This document shows positions 55,283 through 63,721 of a DNA stretch of 64,000 nt, piece by piece. Below the pieces are notes generated by a model. The model was not told the DNA's origin, did not search any database, and saw only the letters and a list, made by a program, of their open reading frames with translations. This DNA is from Fructilactobacillus carniphilus. GTDB taxonomy: Bacteria; Bacillota; Bacilli; Lactobacillales; Lactobacillaceae. The stretch's first letter is position 1, and every line of letters starts with the position of its first letter. Made by a program: the position numbers and the translations under genes. Location of the stretch: contig NZ_CP097121.1 in the NCBI RefSeq assembly GCF_024029675.1, positions 1,240,001-1,304,000 of the forward strand, given 5' to 3'.

Positions 55283-55465
55283 TTATCCATGAAGTACCCA
55301 GTCGATAAAATTAGGATCATCATTTTTTTCATCAACTAAAATTGCTTTCTGATCTTTAGTTGTCCGATTTTTCTTGAGTTGAATTTTGTCTAAAACCTTG
55401 TTCCATTGATCAGTTGGAATAATTGATTTACCGTTCTTAGATTTGTTATCTACGTGATTTTTCAT
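55283..55465 (-). CDS. Small hydrophilic protein of unknown function
   Basis: 60 residues from the ATG at 55465 (MKNHVDNKS), with AAGGAAGGA upstream; a longer frame overlaps the neighbouring gene. Charged, no membrane segment, with a basic middle (KIQLKKNRTTKDQK) and acidic end. It is probably co-transcribed with the membrane gene just upstream. Confidence 0.45.
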   Translation of the reverse strand: MKNHVDNKSKNGKSIIPTDQWNKVLDKIQLKKNRTTKDQKAILVDEKNDDPNFIDWVLHG

Positions 55466-55494
55466 AGTATTTGTTCCTTCCTTAATAGTGAGTC

Positions 55495-56013
55495 TTAGTG
55501 CCCACGGTCCGTTAAATAAATCTTGATCATCGCAATTGAAATCCAACTAATCAAGAGCAGTGGCAGGACCAGTAAGTTGAGTTCGTTGATATCTAGATTT
55601 TCAGCCGAAATGCCGGCTTTGGCGAAAATCTTCAAGTTAGCACTCGACCCCGTTAAAAATTGGTAGAGGGTCAGGGCAATTGTGGTCCACTGGATGTAGT
55701 ATTCGACCTGCATGACTAACATGCTGTTTGAATTCTTGAATAATTTTAAAAATCTAATGAAATAAAAATTGATGATGCCGCCGATGAACGTGGCTGCGAG
55801 ACAAAAGGTCAGAATCCGAATGTCGTAGTGAAGCAGTTTTACCATGAGGAAATAGACCCCGCTGACAGAAATAAGCAAGGCAACGCTGGACGTGATTTCC
55901 ATCAAAAAGAAGTATAGTCCAGATTTTAAAAATAAATATTTATCTTGGGAACGACCGGCGATAAATCCGATTGCCAGTAACAATCCAATTAAAATAATTA
56001 CGCTAACTATCAT
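55495..56013 (-). CDS. Membrane protein of unknown function
   Basis: 172 residues with four to five membrane segments (about 2-18, 34-58, 66-88, 105-120 and 143-163). AAGGAGA lies before the ATG. No recognised family. It probably forms a unit with the 60-residue gene 29 nt downstream. Confidence 0.6.
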   Translation of the reverse strand: MIVSVIILIGLLLAIGFIAGRSQDKYLFLKSGLYFFLMEITSSVALLISVSGVYFLMVKLLHYDIRILTFCLAATFIGGIINFYFIRFLKLFKNSNSMLVMQVEYYIQWTTIALTLYQFLTGSSANLKIFAKAGISAENLDINELNLLVLPLLLISWISIAMIKIYLTDRGH

Positions 56014-56397
56014 ATTAATCTCCTTAATTGTAAGTTACATTCTAATAATAGAGGACCTTGCTAGGGAAAGAAATACTAGGAATAAGATTACTAGATTATT
56101 TAGCTTTCAGAAGTTGCCAAAATAAAAAGAACCCGAATGATTCGAGTTCTTCAGCAATGATTAATAAAAAAGACAGTATAGAAGTAATTGTGGGCTCTAT
56201 CGATTTCGTTACTTTATTGTAAATAATGATGATTCACATATCACTGTTTTTAAAACTGATTATTTTTAAACAATAGTCATCCATATGTAGTGGAAGTTTA
56301 TTAGATTAATTCGATGTTACTGCTTCTGAATCTGTATAGTCCAATTAACATTTTCAAAGTATAAAATTTTAATATTGAATAAATTTTATATTTGTAT
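56014..56397. other. AT-rich intergenic stretch
   Basis: 384 nt without a supportable gene. The one clear element is an inverted repeat at about 56128-56151 (AGAAC-CGAAT / ATTCG-GTTCT) with a T-run on the minus strand, probably a terminator for leftward transcription. Nothing else is recognisable. Confidence 0.5.
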
Positions 56398-57132
56398 TTA
56401 TTTATTATCTACTATTTCTTTTAATTGGTCTAATATCTCTAATACTCTTTTCTTTGAGCACATGATGTCTTTGTCAGCATCATAAATGTATTTTTTAAAC
56501 TCAATTTTATTATAGAAATTATAAATTTTCTTTTCTAAGCTAGAATAACCATTGCTAAAATTTCTTCCATTTTTATTATCATTACCATAAATTTTAACAC
56601 CATATACTATAAGTATAATGGCATGTAAAACGGTGTGTTCTAATACATTACAAGGTACTATATTGTTATGATCTTGATTTTCATATTTCCAAAAATTTTC
56701 GTAAAAATTAGATTCATTTTTTTCGTAATTATTTTGTTTATATTTATCAAAATTTTTATAAATGCTAATTGGACTTCCTAAATTAGGGAATTTGTTTTCA
56801 TTTACATGATGTAAATGAATCCAGCAATGTTTATTATCCCTTTTTGGTTTTCGTGGTGAAATATTAGCTTTTTTATTTTGCTTATGCTTTTTTATATAAT
56901 GTTTATATTTTTTTAGATGATTACAATATGATTCTTTATTATAATACTCCATGTTATTATAATAACTGATTTCACGGTTACAATTATTATTAATCAAGTA
57001 ATTAATAAAATTATTGTATGTATCTTCATCATAGTCTTCTCTTTTACTGTGTTTTTTTAAAAATATTTCAACTTCAGGAATACTCTTCTTAATATCAATT
57101 ATTCCCATAGATGTAAAATCAGTATCAACCAT
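56398..57132 (-). CDS. AT-rich orphan with HNH-like His motifs
   Basis: 244 residues, extremely rich in Asn, Lys, Tyr and Ile, with base composition far more AT-rich than the window. AAAGGAGA precedes the ATG. The central part reads CWIHLHHVNEN (His106, His108, His109), and about 55 residues later CNVLEHTVLHAIILI (Glu165, His166, His170). An HH..N..EHxxxH layout is that of several HNH/His-Me-finger proteins. Nuclease function is an inference only. A likely recent acquisition. Confidence 0.5.
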   Translation of the reverse strand: MVDTDFTSMGIIDIKKSIPEVEIFLKKHSKREDYDEDTYNNFINYLINNNCNREISYYNNMEYYNKESYCNHLKKYKHYIKKHKQNKKANISPRKPKRDNKHCWIHLHHVNENKFPNLGSPISIYKNFDKYKQNNYEKNESNFYENFWKYENQDHNNIVPCNVLEHTVLHAIILIVYGVKIYGNDNKNGRNFSNGYSSLEKKIYNFYNKIEFKKYIYDADKDIMCSKKRVLEILDQLKEIVDNK

Positions 57133-57330
57133 CTAAATTATCTCCTTTTATAATTTAGGTAAATAATAAACCACTTAATTTGAAATGTCTTTATAAATTA
57201 TATTTTTCTCAAAATTTATTTTTATACTTTAATCCTTCTGATTACTTTTCATGTATAAGTCACATAAAAAATGTTGTGATATAAAATATAATGTTAATAT
57301 TAATAAATTTCAAAAGCAAGTAGTAAATTG

Positions 57331-57336
57331 TATAAT
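57331..57336 (+). promoter_or_regulatory. -10 box ahead of the TipAS-AAA+ pair
   Basis: TATAAT, 52 nt before the ATG at 57388; the -35 is not clear. Confidence 0.45.
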
Positions 57337-57387
57337 AAGGCTAATGGAAACTTGTATAAACAGATTTTAAGTTAGGTCGGATCTAAA

Positions 57388-57822
57388 ATGAGTAAAAAGA
57401 AAAACAAAAAACAAGCAAAAGTAGAAAAGCAAATTAGTGACCAGTATGGTGATCAAGAAGTTAAACAATCGCAACAGAACTGGAATAGTTATAGCGATGA
57501 GAAAAAGGCCGCGATTATCAAAGAAAGTAACGAGATTTTCGTGGACCTTGCTAAACTAAAGGATGAGGATCCAGACAGTGAAAAGGTTCAACAACTGATG
57601 GTGAGATGGCATCAATTTCTGATGAACTTTTATGATCCTAGCATCGAGCTATTAAGAGGATTGAACGAAATGTACGCTGACGATCCAAAATTTAAAAAGA
57701 AATTCGAGAAAATTGACCCAGATTTACCGGACTTCTTGCATGCTTCAATCGATACGTATGTTGATAAGTTGGAAGACCAATGGGTTGAAGAAAACCAAAA
57801 TACATTAGACAACGAACTATAG
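57388..57822 (+). CDS. Stand-alone TipAS-like domain protein
   Basis: 144 residues. After a Lys-rich start, QYGDQEVKQSQQNWNSYS, then VQQLMVRWHQFLMNFYDPS, LLRGLNEMYADDPKFKKKFEKI and PDFLHASIDTYVD follow the TipAS ligand-binding domain along its whole length. In TipA this domain follows a MerR DNA-binding domain and binds thiopeptide antibiotics; here no MerR part is present, and there is no Cys for covalent capture. It lies 14 nt before an AAA+ ATPase gene. The ligand is unknown. Confidence 0.75.
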   Translation: MSKKKNKKQAKVEKQISDQYGDQEVKQSQQNWNSYSDEKKAAIIKESNEIFVDLAKLKDEDPDSEKVQQLMVRWHQFLMNFYDPSIELLRGLNEMYADDPKFKKKFEKIDPDLPDFLHASIDTYVDKLEDQWVEENQNTLDNEL

Positions 57823-57836
57823 ATAGGAAAGGAAAT

Positions 57837-58727
57837 ATGGCAAAAGTTGATAGAGCGGGCGAACGAACGACGGGCCCGTTAAAATTAAAACCGAAAGCAC
57901 CAACCAAAACCGCTGATTTAGTTTTCCCGGTGGAAGAACCTAAACGGGATTTAAAGAATTTGATTGTCTCCGATGAGGTGGCTAACCAAATTCAAAGTTT
58001 AATCTCTAAAATTGAAAATTATGACTTACTCTACAATCAGTTTGGACTACGAGAAATTGATTCTACCGGGGGACGCACCGTAATTAACTTGTACGGATTG
58101 CCTGGAACTGGGAAAAGTTTCGCTGCCGAAGCCATTGCCAAGGAAATGGGCAAAAAGGTGATCAAAGTTAACTACGCAGACATTGAATCTAAGTACGTAG
58201 GGGAAACGCCGAAGAACATCAAGCTCCTGTTTAAAGAAGCAAAGGATACAGATGCCGTTTTAATCTTTGATGAAGCGGATTCCATTCTGGGTCGACGGTT
58301 GGACAGCGTAACAAAAAGTACGGATCATGCCGTTAACCTAACTAAATCAGTCATGTTGCTGGAGTTAGATAACTTCGAAGGGATTACGATTTTTACGACG
58401 AACTTCGGGAAGAACTATGATCCAGCCTTTTTACGGCGGATTATTGGGAACATTGAATTCTCATTGCCGGAAAAAGAGGCACGGCGGAAGATTTTGGAAA
58501 AGTTGATTCCAGCTAAGCTACCAATTGCTTTATCTGCAGCCGATTGGGATGAGATTTTAGCTAATACCGATGGCTTTTCTGGGGGAGACCTATTAAATGT
58601 GGTCGTTTACGCAAGCTCCCATGCGGTAGAACGTGATGGCGCTAAGTGTAAGGTAGGACTCAATGACTTTAACGATGCCATTGAGTTAATTAAAAAGTCG
58701 AAACAAGAATTGGCCCAGCAAAAATAA
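57837..58727 (+). CDS. AAA+ family ATPase
   Basis: 296 residues. A basic N-terminal tail of about 30, then one AAA module: Walker A GLPGTGKS (87-94), pore-loop-like KYVGETPK, Walker B LIFDEAD (Asp145-Glu146), sensor-1 TTNFG and arginine-finger DPAFLRR. There is no protease, nuclease or membrane part, so it should remodel or unfold a protein partner. Coupled downstream of the TipAS-like gene with GGAAAGGAAAT as ribosome site. A classic AAA (spastin/FtsH-like) rather than ClpX type. Confidence 0.82.
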   Translation: MAKVDRAGERTTGPLKLKPKAPTKTADLVFPVEEPKRDLKNLIVSDEVANQIQSLISKIENYDLLYNQFGLREIDSTGGRTVINLYGLPGTGKSFAAEAIAKEMGKKVIKVNYADIESKYVGETPKNIKLLFKEAKDTDAVLIFDEADSILGRRLDSVTKSTDHAVNLTKSVMLLELDNFEGITIFTTNFGKNYDPAFLRRIIGNIEFSLPEKEARRKILEKLIPAKLPIALSAADWDEILANTDGFSGGDLLNVVVYASSHAVERDGAKCKVGLNDFNDAIELIKKSKQELAQQK

Positions 58728-58772
58728 TTTGTAAGGATTAAGACTTCGAATTTTTAAAATCAATATCGGAAT

Positions 58773-58811
58773 AAAAAAGGGATTAGTCTGAAATGACCAA
58801 TCCCATTTTTC
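58773..58811. terminator. Bidirectional terminator
   Basis: AAAAAGGGATT-GTC pairs with GAC-AATCCCATTTTT, closing both the AAA+ gene and the leftward small-membrane-protein operon. Confidence 0.85.
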
Positions 58812-59007
58812 ATTGTTTTAATTTTTCTCTGAGTGTTTTGATAGATTTAATGGCACAACATATAAAGAAGATTAGAACAATGATATAAATTACTCTCAAT
58901 ATCATTGGATCGTTTTTGTAACAAATGGCAGATATAGCAAGTAAGCTTGCAATTAATGATGCAACCGCTTGGATAACCGGCCAGCCGATTCTTTTGATTG
59001 TTTGCAT
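58810..59007 (-). CDS. Small membrane protein A (paralogue of the next gene)
   Basis: 65 residues, two membrane segments (about 10-28 and 35-54), a CCAIK motif at the end of the second, and a basic C-terminus. GGAGG lies before the ATG. About 40% identical by eye to the 65-residue protein at 59036-59233, so they arose by tandem duplication. Function unknown. Confidence 0.65.
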   Translation of the reverse strand: MQTIKRIGWPVIQAVASLIASLLAISAICYKNDPMILRVIYIIVLIFFICCAIKSIKTLREKLKQ

Positions 59008-59035
59008 AGACTGATTTTCCTCCGTTTCTTTATTA

Positions 59036-59233
59036 TTATTTTTTTAAGCACTTTATGATTCCTAGGCTAGCTTTAATTGCGCAACACACCACGAAGATTA
59101 ACATAATGATGCAAATTCCTCTTAGAAACAGGGGTGCATTCTGGTTACAAAACCCAACTACTGCTAGCCAGACGGAAATAAGAGACGCAATTAATGAAAT
59201 AATTGACAAACCGAGATTATTTTTTACTTGCAT
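59036..59233 (-). CDS. Small membrane protein B (paralogue)
   Basis: 65 residues with the same plan: two membrane segments, LFLRGICIIMLIF, then CCAIK and a basic tail. AAGGAGAA lies before the ATG. It starts within the last 17 nt of the upstream 80-residue gene, indicating translational coupling. Function unknown. Confidence 0.65.
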   Translation of the reverse strand: MQVKNNLGLSIISLIASLISVWLAVVGFCNQNAPLFLRGICIIMLIFVVCCAIKASLGIIKCLKK

Positions 59234-59459
59234 ATAAATTCTCCTTTGCTTGCTTGACTTTATCTTTCAGCGCCAGTGCGATTTTAATTGTACAAATTGC
59301 AAAATAAATTACCGCTAAAGTGACAAGGACTAACATTATTGTGGGGAGCGGTTTGGTAAAAATTCCGTACAGTCCGGTTCCCATTAAAAACAAACCACAG
59401 ATAATCTGGAAAATGTTGCCACCAATACTGGGATATATTTTGACAAATTTAAACTTCAT
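59217..59459 (-). CDS. Small membrane protein C
   Basis: 80 residues, two membrane segments (about 12-33 and 38-58) and a Lys-rich C-terminal helix (ALKDKVKQAKENLY). GAGGAGGAG lies before the ATG. First gene of a three-gene leftward operon, divergent from a membrane-anchored XRE regulator 186 nt away. Function unknown. Confidence 0.65.
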   Translation of the reverse strand: MKFKFVKIYPSIGGNIFQIICGLFLMGTGLYGIFTKPLPTIMLVLVTLAVIYFAICTIKIALALKDKVKQAKENLYASKK

Positions 59460-59644
59460 AATTACTCCTCCTCCCTTTCCTTATTCGTAGTTTATCAAGT
59501 TAAAATCGCTTAAACTACCGTCATTTCGCGATTGAGTAGTTTTTAAGACAGATGATTAATGATTAAGACATTGCTTTAATGGGTAATAGTCTGTAACCTT
59601 TTATAAAAAGGTTCATCAGCTTTTCTGAGAAAGGGTATTAGTTT

Positions 59645-59965
59645 ATGAAATTATCAGAAAAAATTAAGCAGGCGCGGATGGAAAATAATCTAACCCAGCA
59701 ACAACTTTCTGACGAAATCAACATCTCCAGAAAAACTTTATCGGGATGGGAGAATGATCGAAGTTCGCCCAACGTTGAATTACTTCATGATTTAGCCGAG
59801 TGCTTAAATAAAGACGTTTTGTATTTTATTGAAGATCAATCTGAATTAAATGCGGGAGAACAAGCGACGGAAAATACACTAAATTTAGGAAGATTAGTTA
59901 ACATCATTTCTGTTTGTTTGAATATTTTCTTTGTCTTAGTGATTCTGTACGTCTTTTTCAAATAA
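59645..59965 (+). CDS. XRE-family regulator with C-terminal membrane anchor
   Basis: 106 residues: an N-terminal helix-turn-helix (about 5-59; ARMENNLTQQQLSDEINISRKTLSGWENDRS in two blocks), a short linker, and a single membrane segment at about 84-104 ending FFK. Such tail-anchored XRE proteins are thought to sense membrane state or a membrane partner. It is divergent from three small membrane protein genes, which it probably controls. AGAAAGGG lies before the ATG. A terminator follows. Confidence 0.8.
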   Translation: MKLSEKIKQARMENNLTQQQLSDEINISRKTLSGWENDRSSPNVELLHDLAECLNKDVLYFIEDQSELNAGEQATENTLNLGRLVNIISVCLNIFFVLVILYVFFK

Positions 59966-59977
59966 TCATGATAAAAG

Positions 59978-60011
59978 AAAAAAGTCTATCTCAGTTGAGA
60001 TAGACTTTTTC
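59978..60011. terminator. Bidirectional terminator
   Basis: AAAAAGTCTATCTCA pairs with TGAGATAGACTTTTT around two bases. Confidence 0.9.
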
Positions 60012-60027
60012 TAATACATTATTTTAA

Positions 60028-61056
60028 TTAATTTTCCACGACCACTTTTCCCATCATCTGATGGCTCTCCACCAGTTTAGTGGCCGCTCGTAAGTTTTCG
60101 GCGTTGATGGGGTTAAACGTTTTGGTTAACGTGGATTGTAATTGGCCTTGATCTAAGAGTTGGCTCACTTGGTCCAGGATTTCGTGTTGAGTAATCAAGT
60201 TCGGCGTTTGATACCACGACTTGGTGTACATCCATTCCCAGCCAAAGCGAACCATCTTCCGTTTCAATGGTTGAAAGTTGAGGTCCTTTCCGCTTCCCGT
60301 CGTCGAAACAATGGTTCCAAGGGGAGCGATTAACTGACTAATGTCATCCCAATAGTGATCCAGATTCTGCAGTTCGAGGACGTAGTTAACCGTTTCAAAG
60401 CCTAGATGATGCACTTGTTCCACCAGATTTTGATGATAATCAACCGTGTAATCGGCACCATGTTGCAACGTCCAGTCCTTGGTTTGCGGGGTTCCGGCAG
60501 TGGCAATGACTTGCAGTCCGGCTAAATGAGCTAATTGGGTGGCCACGGATCCGACGCCCCCAGCGCCGTTAATAATTAAAATAGATTGTTGGGCATTAGT
60601 TTCGTGATTGTGTAAGTCGATGTTCATTTGCTCAAATAATGATTCCCAGGCAGTTAAACTCGTGAGGGGCATGGCGGCTGCTTCGGCTGTAGTTAGTTGC
60701 TGTGGAGCATGACCAACGATTCGTTCGTCGACAGCTTGATATTCGCTATTGCTACCAGGCCGTTTGTAAGCTCCCGCGTAAAAGACGCGGTCGCCGACGT
60801 TGAACAGACTTACAGCAGAGCTGGTTTTGACCACGGTGCCAACCGCATCGTAACCGATGATTTTGGGTTCGGTTAGAGTTGATGATTGTCCCTTGCGGGT
60901 AAAGATATCAACCGGATTGACTGAGACGGCGTCGACTTGAACCAGCAAATCGTGGTCTGCAAGCGTTGGAATAGCCGTTTTAAATTCGAAGAGACTTTCG
61001 GGATTATCAATGGGGAGGTAGTGGGTGTAGCCGATGGCATTCATAAGTTCTGGCAT
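60028..61056 (-). CDS. Zinc-type/quinone oxidoreductase-like MDR family protein
   Basis: 342 residues from the ATG at 61056 (AAAGGAGA upstream); a longer frame adds 22 unsupported residues. GroES-like N-terminal half with VDAVSVNPVDIFTRKG and GYDAVGTV; NAD(P)-binding half with NGAGGVGSVATQLAHLAG. It lacks the Cys-rich structural-zinc loop, so it is probably a zinc-free NADPH:quinone-type reductase although such genes are often labelled zinc-type ADH. The substrate is unknown. Confidence 0.85.
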   Translation of the reverse strand: MPELMNAIGYTHYLPIDNPESLFEFKTAIPTLADHDLLVQVDAVSVNPVDIFTRKGQSSTLTEPKIIGYDAVGTVVKTSSAVSLFNVGDRVFYAGAYKRPGSNSEYQAVDERIVGHAPQQLTTAEAAAMPLTSLTAWESLFEQMNIDLHNHETNAQQSILIINGAGGVGSVATQLAHLAGLQVIATAGTPQTKDWTLQHGADYTVDYHQNLVEQVHHLGFETVNYVLELQNLDHYWDDISQLIAPLGTIVSTTGSGKDLNFQPLKRKMVRFGWEWMYTKSWYQTPNLITQHEILDQVSQLLDQGQLQSTLTKTFNPINAENLRAATKLVESHQMMGKVVVEN

Positions 61057-61221
61057 GATGTTTCTCCTTTGTGACTTGATTAATTCTTTTTCAATACCAC
61101 CAGTATAATCGCATTCCGCCAAAAGATTCCCGAATTTAGTTTACTGGGGCTAGCCTTTGAAGTTCTGGCAATGGTAAAATAATTTCAATTTTGACACAAC
61201 TGGCGAGAAAGGAATTTAACT

Positions 61222-61668
61222 ATGTTTCAAGTTCAGCGACTCCAAGCTATGGATCCTGTGACCGTGTACCAAATTTTGCGGGCGCGGTCGCAGGTCTTTG
61301 TGGAGGAACAAAAAATTGACTGTTGTGATCCGGATGACGAGGATTTAACGGCTTTACACCTCTTTGAGCAGTCGGAGCAAGGCGAGGTAATTGCCTATGC
61401 CCGGGTATTTCAGGATGGGGATCACGTAACCTTTGGCCGGGTCCTGACTAGTGCCTCAGTGCGTGGCACGGGGAAGGGTCGGGAATTGCTGACCGCCATT
61501 TTACAACTTTGTCACGAGCGGTTTCCGGGATTACCAATTACGATTAACGCCCAAATGCAAGCAGTGGGTTACTACGAAAAACAAGGTTTCGTGACAGAAG
61601 GTGAACCATTTTTGGAAGTTGAGGTTCTGCACGTGCGGATGACGTATCGGGGATCTAATGGGAGCTAA
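61222..61668 (+). CDS. ElaA-type GNAT acetyltransferase
   Basis: 148 residues: VYQILRARSQVFVEEQKIDCCDPDDEDL is a close fit (in two blocks) to the ElaA N-terminal signature, followed by GRVLTSASVRGTGKGRELL (acetyl-CoA loop) and GYYEKQGFVTEGE. The substrate is unknown. AAAGGAA lies before the ATG. It converges with, and overlaps by 4 nt, the secreted-protein gene on the other strand. Confidence 0.85.
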   Translation: MFQVQRLQAMDPVTVYQILRARSQVFVEEQKIDCCDPDDEDLTALHLFEQSEQGEVIAYARVFQDGDHVTFGRVLTSASVRGTGKGRELLTAILQLCHERFPGLPITINAQMQAVGYYEKQGFVTEGEPFLEVEVLHVRMTYRGSNGS

Positions 61669-62123
61669 CGCTGGTTAAGCTTAATCCCATCTAGATTTTG
61701 CAAGTTAAATTTAGTGATGCTAGGAATTTTCCCGACTTCATAGTCTTTGTATGGAGCAATACTGTTATCTTGGTTGGGAATTACGAGGACATTTTGGTCT
61801 GGATAATAGTAGAGATGTCCTTTTTTAAGCTGGGTGGTACCGTGATGTAATTGATTTTTAGAAATATTTCCATGGAGGGGTCCGGTAAATTCATGTAATC
61901 CTGCTTCTCGAAGGGGTTTAAATTGAATTTCCTTTTGGTGATTAACGATGTGTTTAACTCGATTACTCAAACGGGACCGATTCCAGTGGACGGCCGGATA
62001 CATGAGCTCCAAGTCTTGGTGGGCATCTGGTTGTTTTGGACTGGCTTGACTGTGAATACTAAATGTCAAGGAAAAAATCATGATGGTACCTAGGCTAATT
62101 AGTAATTTGAGGAATTTATTCAT
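61665..62123 (-). CDS. Secreted protein of unknown function
   Basis: 152 residues from the ATG at 62123: AAAGGAA lies 7 nt upstream and gives a standard signal peptide (KFLKLLISLGTIMIF, cleavage near SQASP). The ATG overlapping the preceding gene's stop (62168) is the alternative. The mature part has no recognised domain; KKGHLYYYPDQNVLVIPNQDNS is a distinctive core. It follows the hexapeptide acetyltransferase on the same strand. Confidence 0.6.
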   Translation of the reverse strand: MNKFLKLLISLGTIMIFSLTFSIHSQASPKQPDAHQDLELMYPAVHWNRSRLSNRVKHIVNHQKEIQFKPLREAGLHEFTGPLHGNISKNQLHHGTTQLKKGHLYYYPDQNVLVIPNQDNSIAPYKDYEVGKIPSITKFNLQNLDGIKLNQR

Positions 62124-62167
62124 GGTAAGTTCCTTTCTAAGAATTGTCGAATCTGATTGCTGAACCA

Positions 62168-62713
62168 TTAAGCTTCGTCTACTTGTTTTATAACTTGAGC
62201 GGGACTGCCGACGGCGATTGACAATGGGGGCACGTCCTTAGTTACCAAACTATTGGCTCCAATAATTGCACCGGCTCCAATTGTGACACCGGGAAGAACT
62301 GTGACGTTAGCTCCAAGCCATACGTCGTCCTCAAGCGTAACGGGAGCTAGTTCTAGACTGCGCCGGTTGGCTACTGGTTGAGCATGGTTAACACTAATTA
62401 GAGTTACATTAGGTCCTAGTAAGCAACGATCACCAATGGTAATGCTACCTAGGTCGACGAACATGGCATTTTTATTGATAAATCCTTCCTTTCCGATTTT
62501 AATGTTGCGGCCAAAGTCAGATTCAAACGGAACGTTGATTTCTGTGCTGGCTGGAATGGGGTTTCCGGTAATTTTAGTTAATAGTTCTCTAATTTCTGCT
62601 TGCGAATGGCACTTTACATTAAGATTTTGGATGAGTGCTTCGTTAGCAGTTTTAATTCTTTGAATCTCTGCAAACTTAAGACTGTTTTGGTCAATGATTT
62701 GGAATTTAGACAT
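62168..62713 (-). CDS. Maltose/galactoside O-acetyltransferase family protein
   Basis: 181 residues. Left-handed beta-helix of hexapeptide repeats, with the marks of the sugar O-acetyltransferase (LacA/Maa/NodL) group: NCHSQ-like N-terminal helix, FIN.N..FVDLG, LLGPNVTLISVNH (catalytic His), DDVWLGANVTVLPGVTIG and GSPAQVI. Divergent from a LysR gene that probably regulates it. AAGGAGGA lies before the ATG. Confidence 0.88.
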   Translation of the reverse strand: MSKFQIIDQNSLKFAEIQRIKTANEALIQNLNVKCHSQAEIRELLTKITGNPIPASTEINVPFESDFGRNIKIGKEGFINKNAMFVDLGSITIGDRCLLGPNVTLISVNHAQPVANRRSLELAPVTLEDDVWLGANVTVLPGVTIGAGAIIGANSLVTKDVPPLSIAVGSPAQVIKQVDEA

Positions 62714-62832
62714 CTGAAAGTCCTCCTTTAGTTGTTGTTGAATTAGCTTTAGTGTAAGGGTGGTAGTGAATGATGTCTAATTCCTATTTTAAATAGTAAA
62801 CTATGCTTAAAAAGCATAATTGGGAGAAGAAC

Positions 62833-63717
62833 ATGGAAATTAGGGTGTTACGTTATTTTTTGAGCATTGTGCAAACGGGTAATATTTCCAAAAGTGCCCA
62901 GCAACTGCACTTGTCACAACCGACCATTTCGCGGCAAATTCATCAACTCGAAGCAGAGTTAGGGGTGCCACTATTTGTAAGAGAATCAGGGCGGTTAACT
63001 TTAACTAGGACGGGAACTTATCTAGCCGAACAGGCGGAAAAAATCGTTAGTTTAGCTGATCAAACTCTAATTAATGCTCATCAACACAATCAACTTGCCG
63101 GACTGGTTACGATTGGTAGTGGTGAATCAAATCATTTATTAGAATTGGCCCAAATAATTAAGCACCTGCAGCAAACGAAGCCACAGGTGCATTTTCAGAT
63201 TACGAGTATGGATGCCGATGCGGTTGCAGTAGAACTAGAGAACGGCACGCTTGATTTTGGGGTGATGATGGGAGCGATTGACACCAAACTATATGATTTT
63301 AAAACGTTACATGGTTGTGGCAGATGGGGGATTTTGGCTCCCCGCACCAGTCCGTTGGCGCAAAAGGAGTCGATAACTGCTACTGATCTGACCGACGTTC
63401 CGTTAATCATGTCGCAACAACAGGAAAGCTTGAATCGCCTAAATCAATGGTGGGGTCATTCATTTGCCCCGCAACAAATTGTGGCAACCTATAACTTGTT
63501 GTATAATGCTAGTTTACTGGTTCAAGCGGGGGTCGGCTATGCGGTCTGCATTGATAAAATTGTGAATGTGAAGGAAAGCGATTTGACTTTTATCCCCTTG
63601 ACGCCCCGTTTGGATAGTCCGGCTCAGGTAGTTTGGCTCAAAAAACGGTCTTTATCACCGGCGGCCCAGGCCTTTAAGGAACTGTTAGTAACGGGTGAAT
63701 CTGGAACTGAAAGCTAA
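62833..63717 (+). CDS. LysR family transcriptional regulator
   Basis: 294 residues from the ATG at 62833 (TGGGAGAA upstream). The N-terminal winged helix reads MEIRVLRYFLSIVQTGNISKSAQQLHLSQPTISRQI (as two blocks), followed by a periplasmic-binding-like effector domain of about 200 residues (GLVTIGSGES...). Divergent from the O-acetyltransferase gene with a 119-nt gap, the classic arrangement for LysR control of a neighbour. The effector is unknown. Confidence 0.9.
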   Translation: MEIRVLRYFLSIVQTGNISKSAQQLHLSQPTISRQIHQLEAELGVPLFVRESGRLTLTRTGTYLAEQAEKIVSLADQTLINAHQHNQLAGLVTIGSGESNHLLELAQIIKHLQQTKPQVHFQITSMDADAVAVELENGTLDFGVMMGAIDTKLYDFKTLHGCGRWGILAPRTSPLAQKESITATDLTDVPLIMSQQQESLNRLNQWWGHSFAPQQIVATYNLLYNASLLVQAGVGYAVCIDKIVNVKESDLTFIPLTPRLDSPAQVVWLKKRSLSPAAQAFKELLVTGESGTES

Positions 63718-63721
63718 CTAA

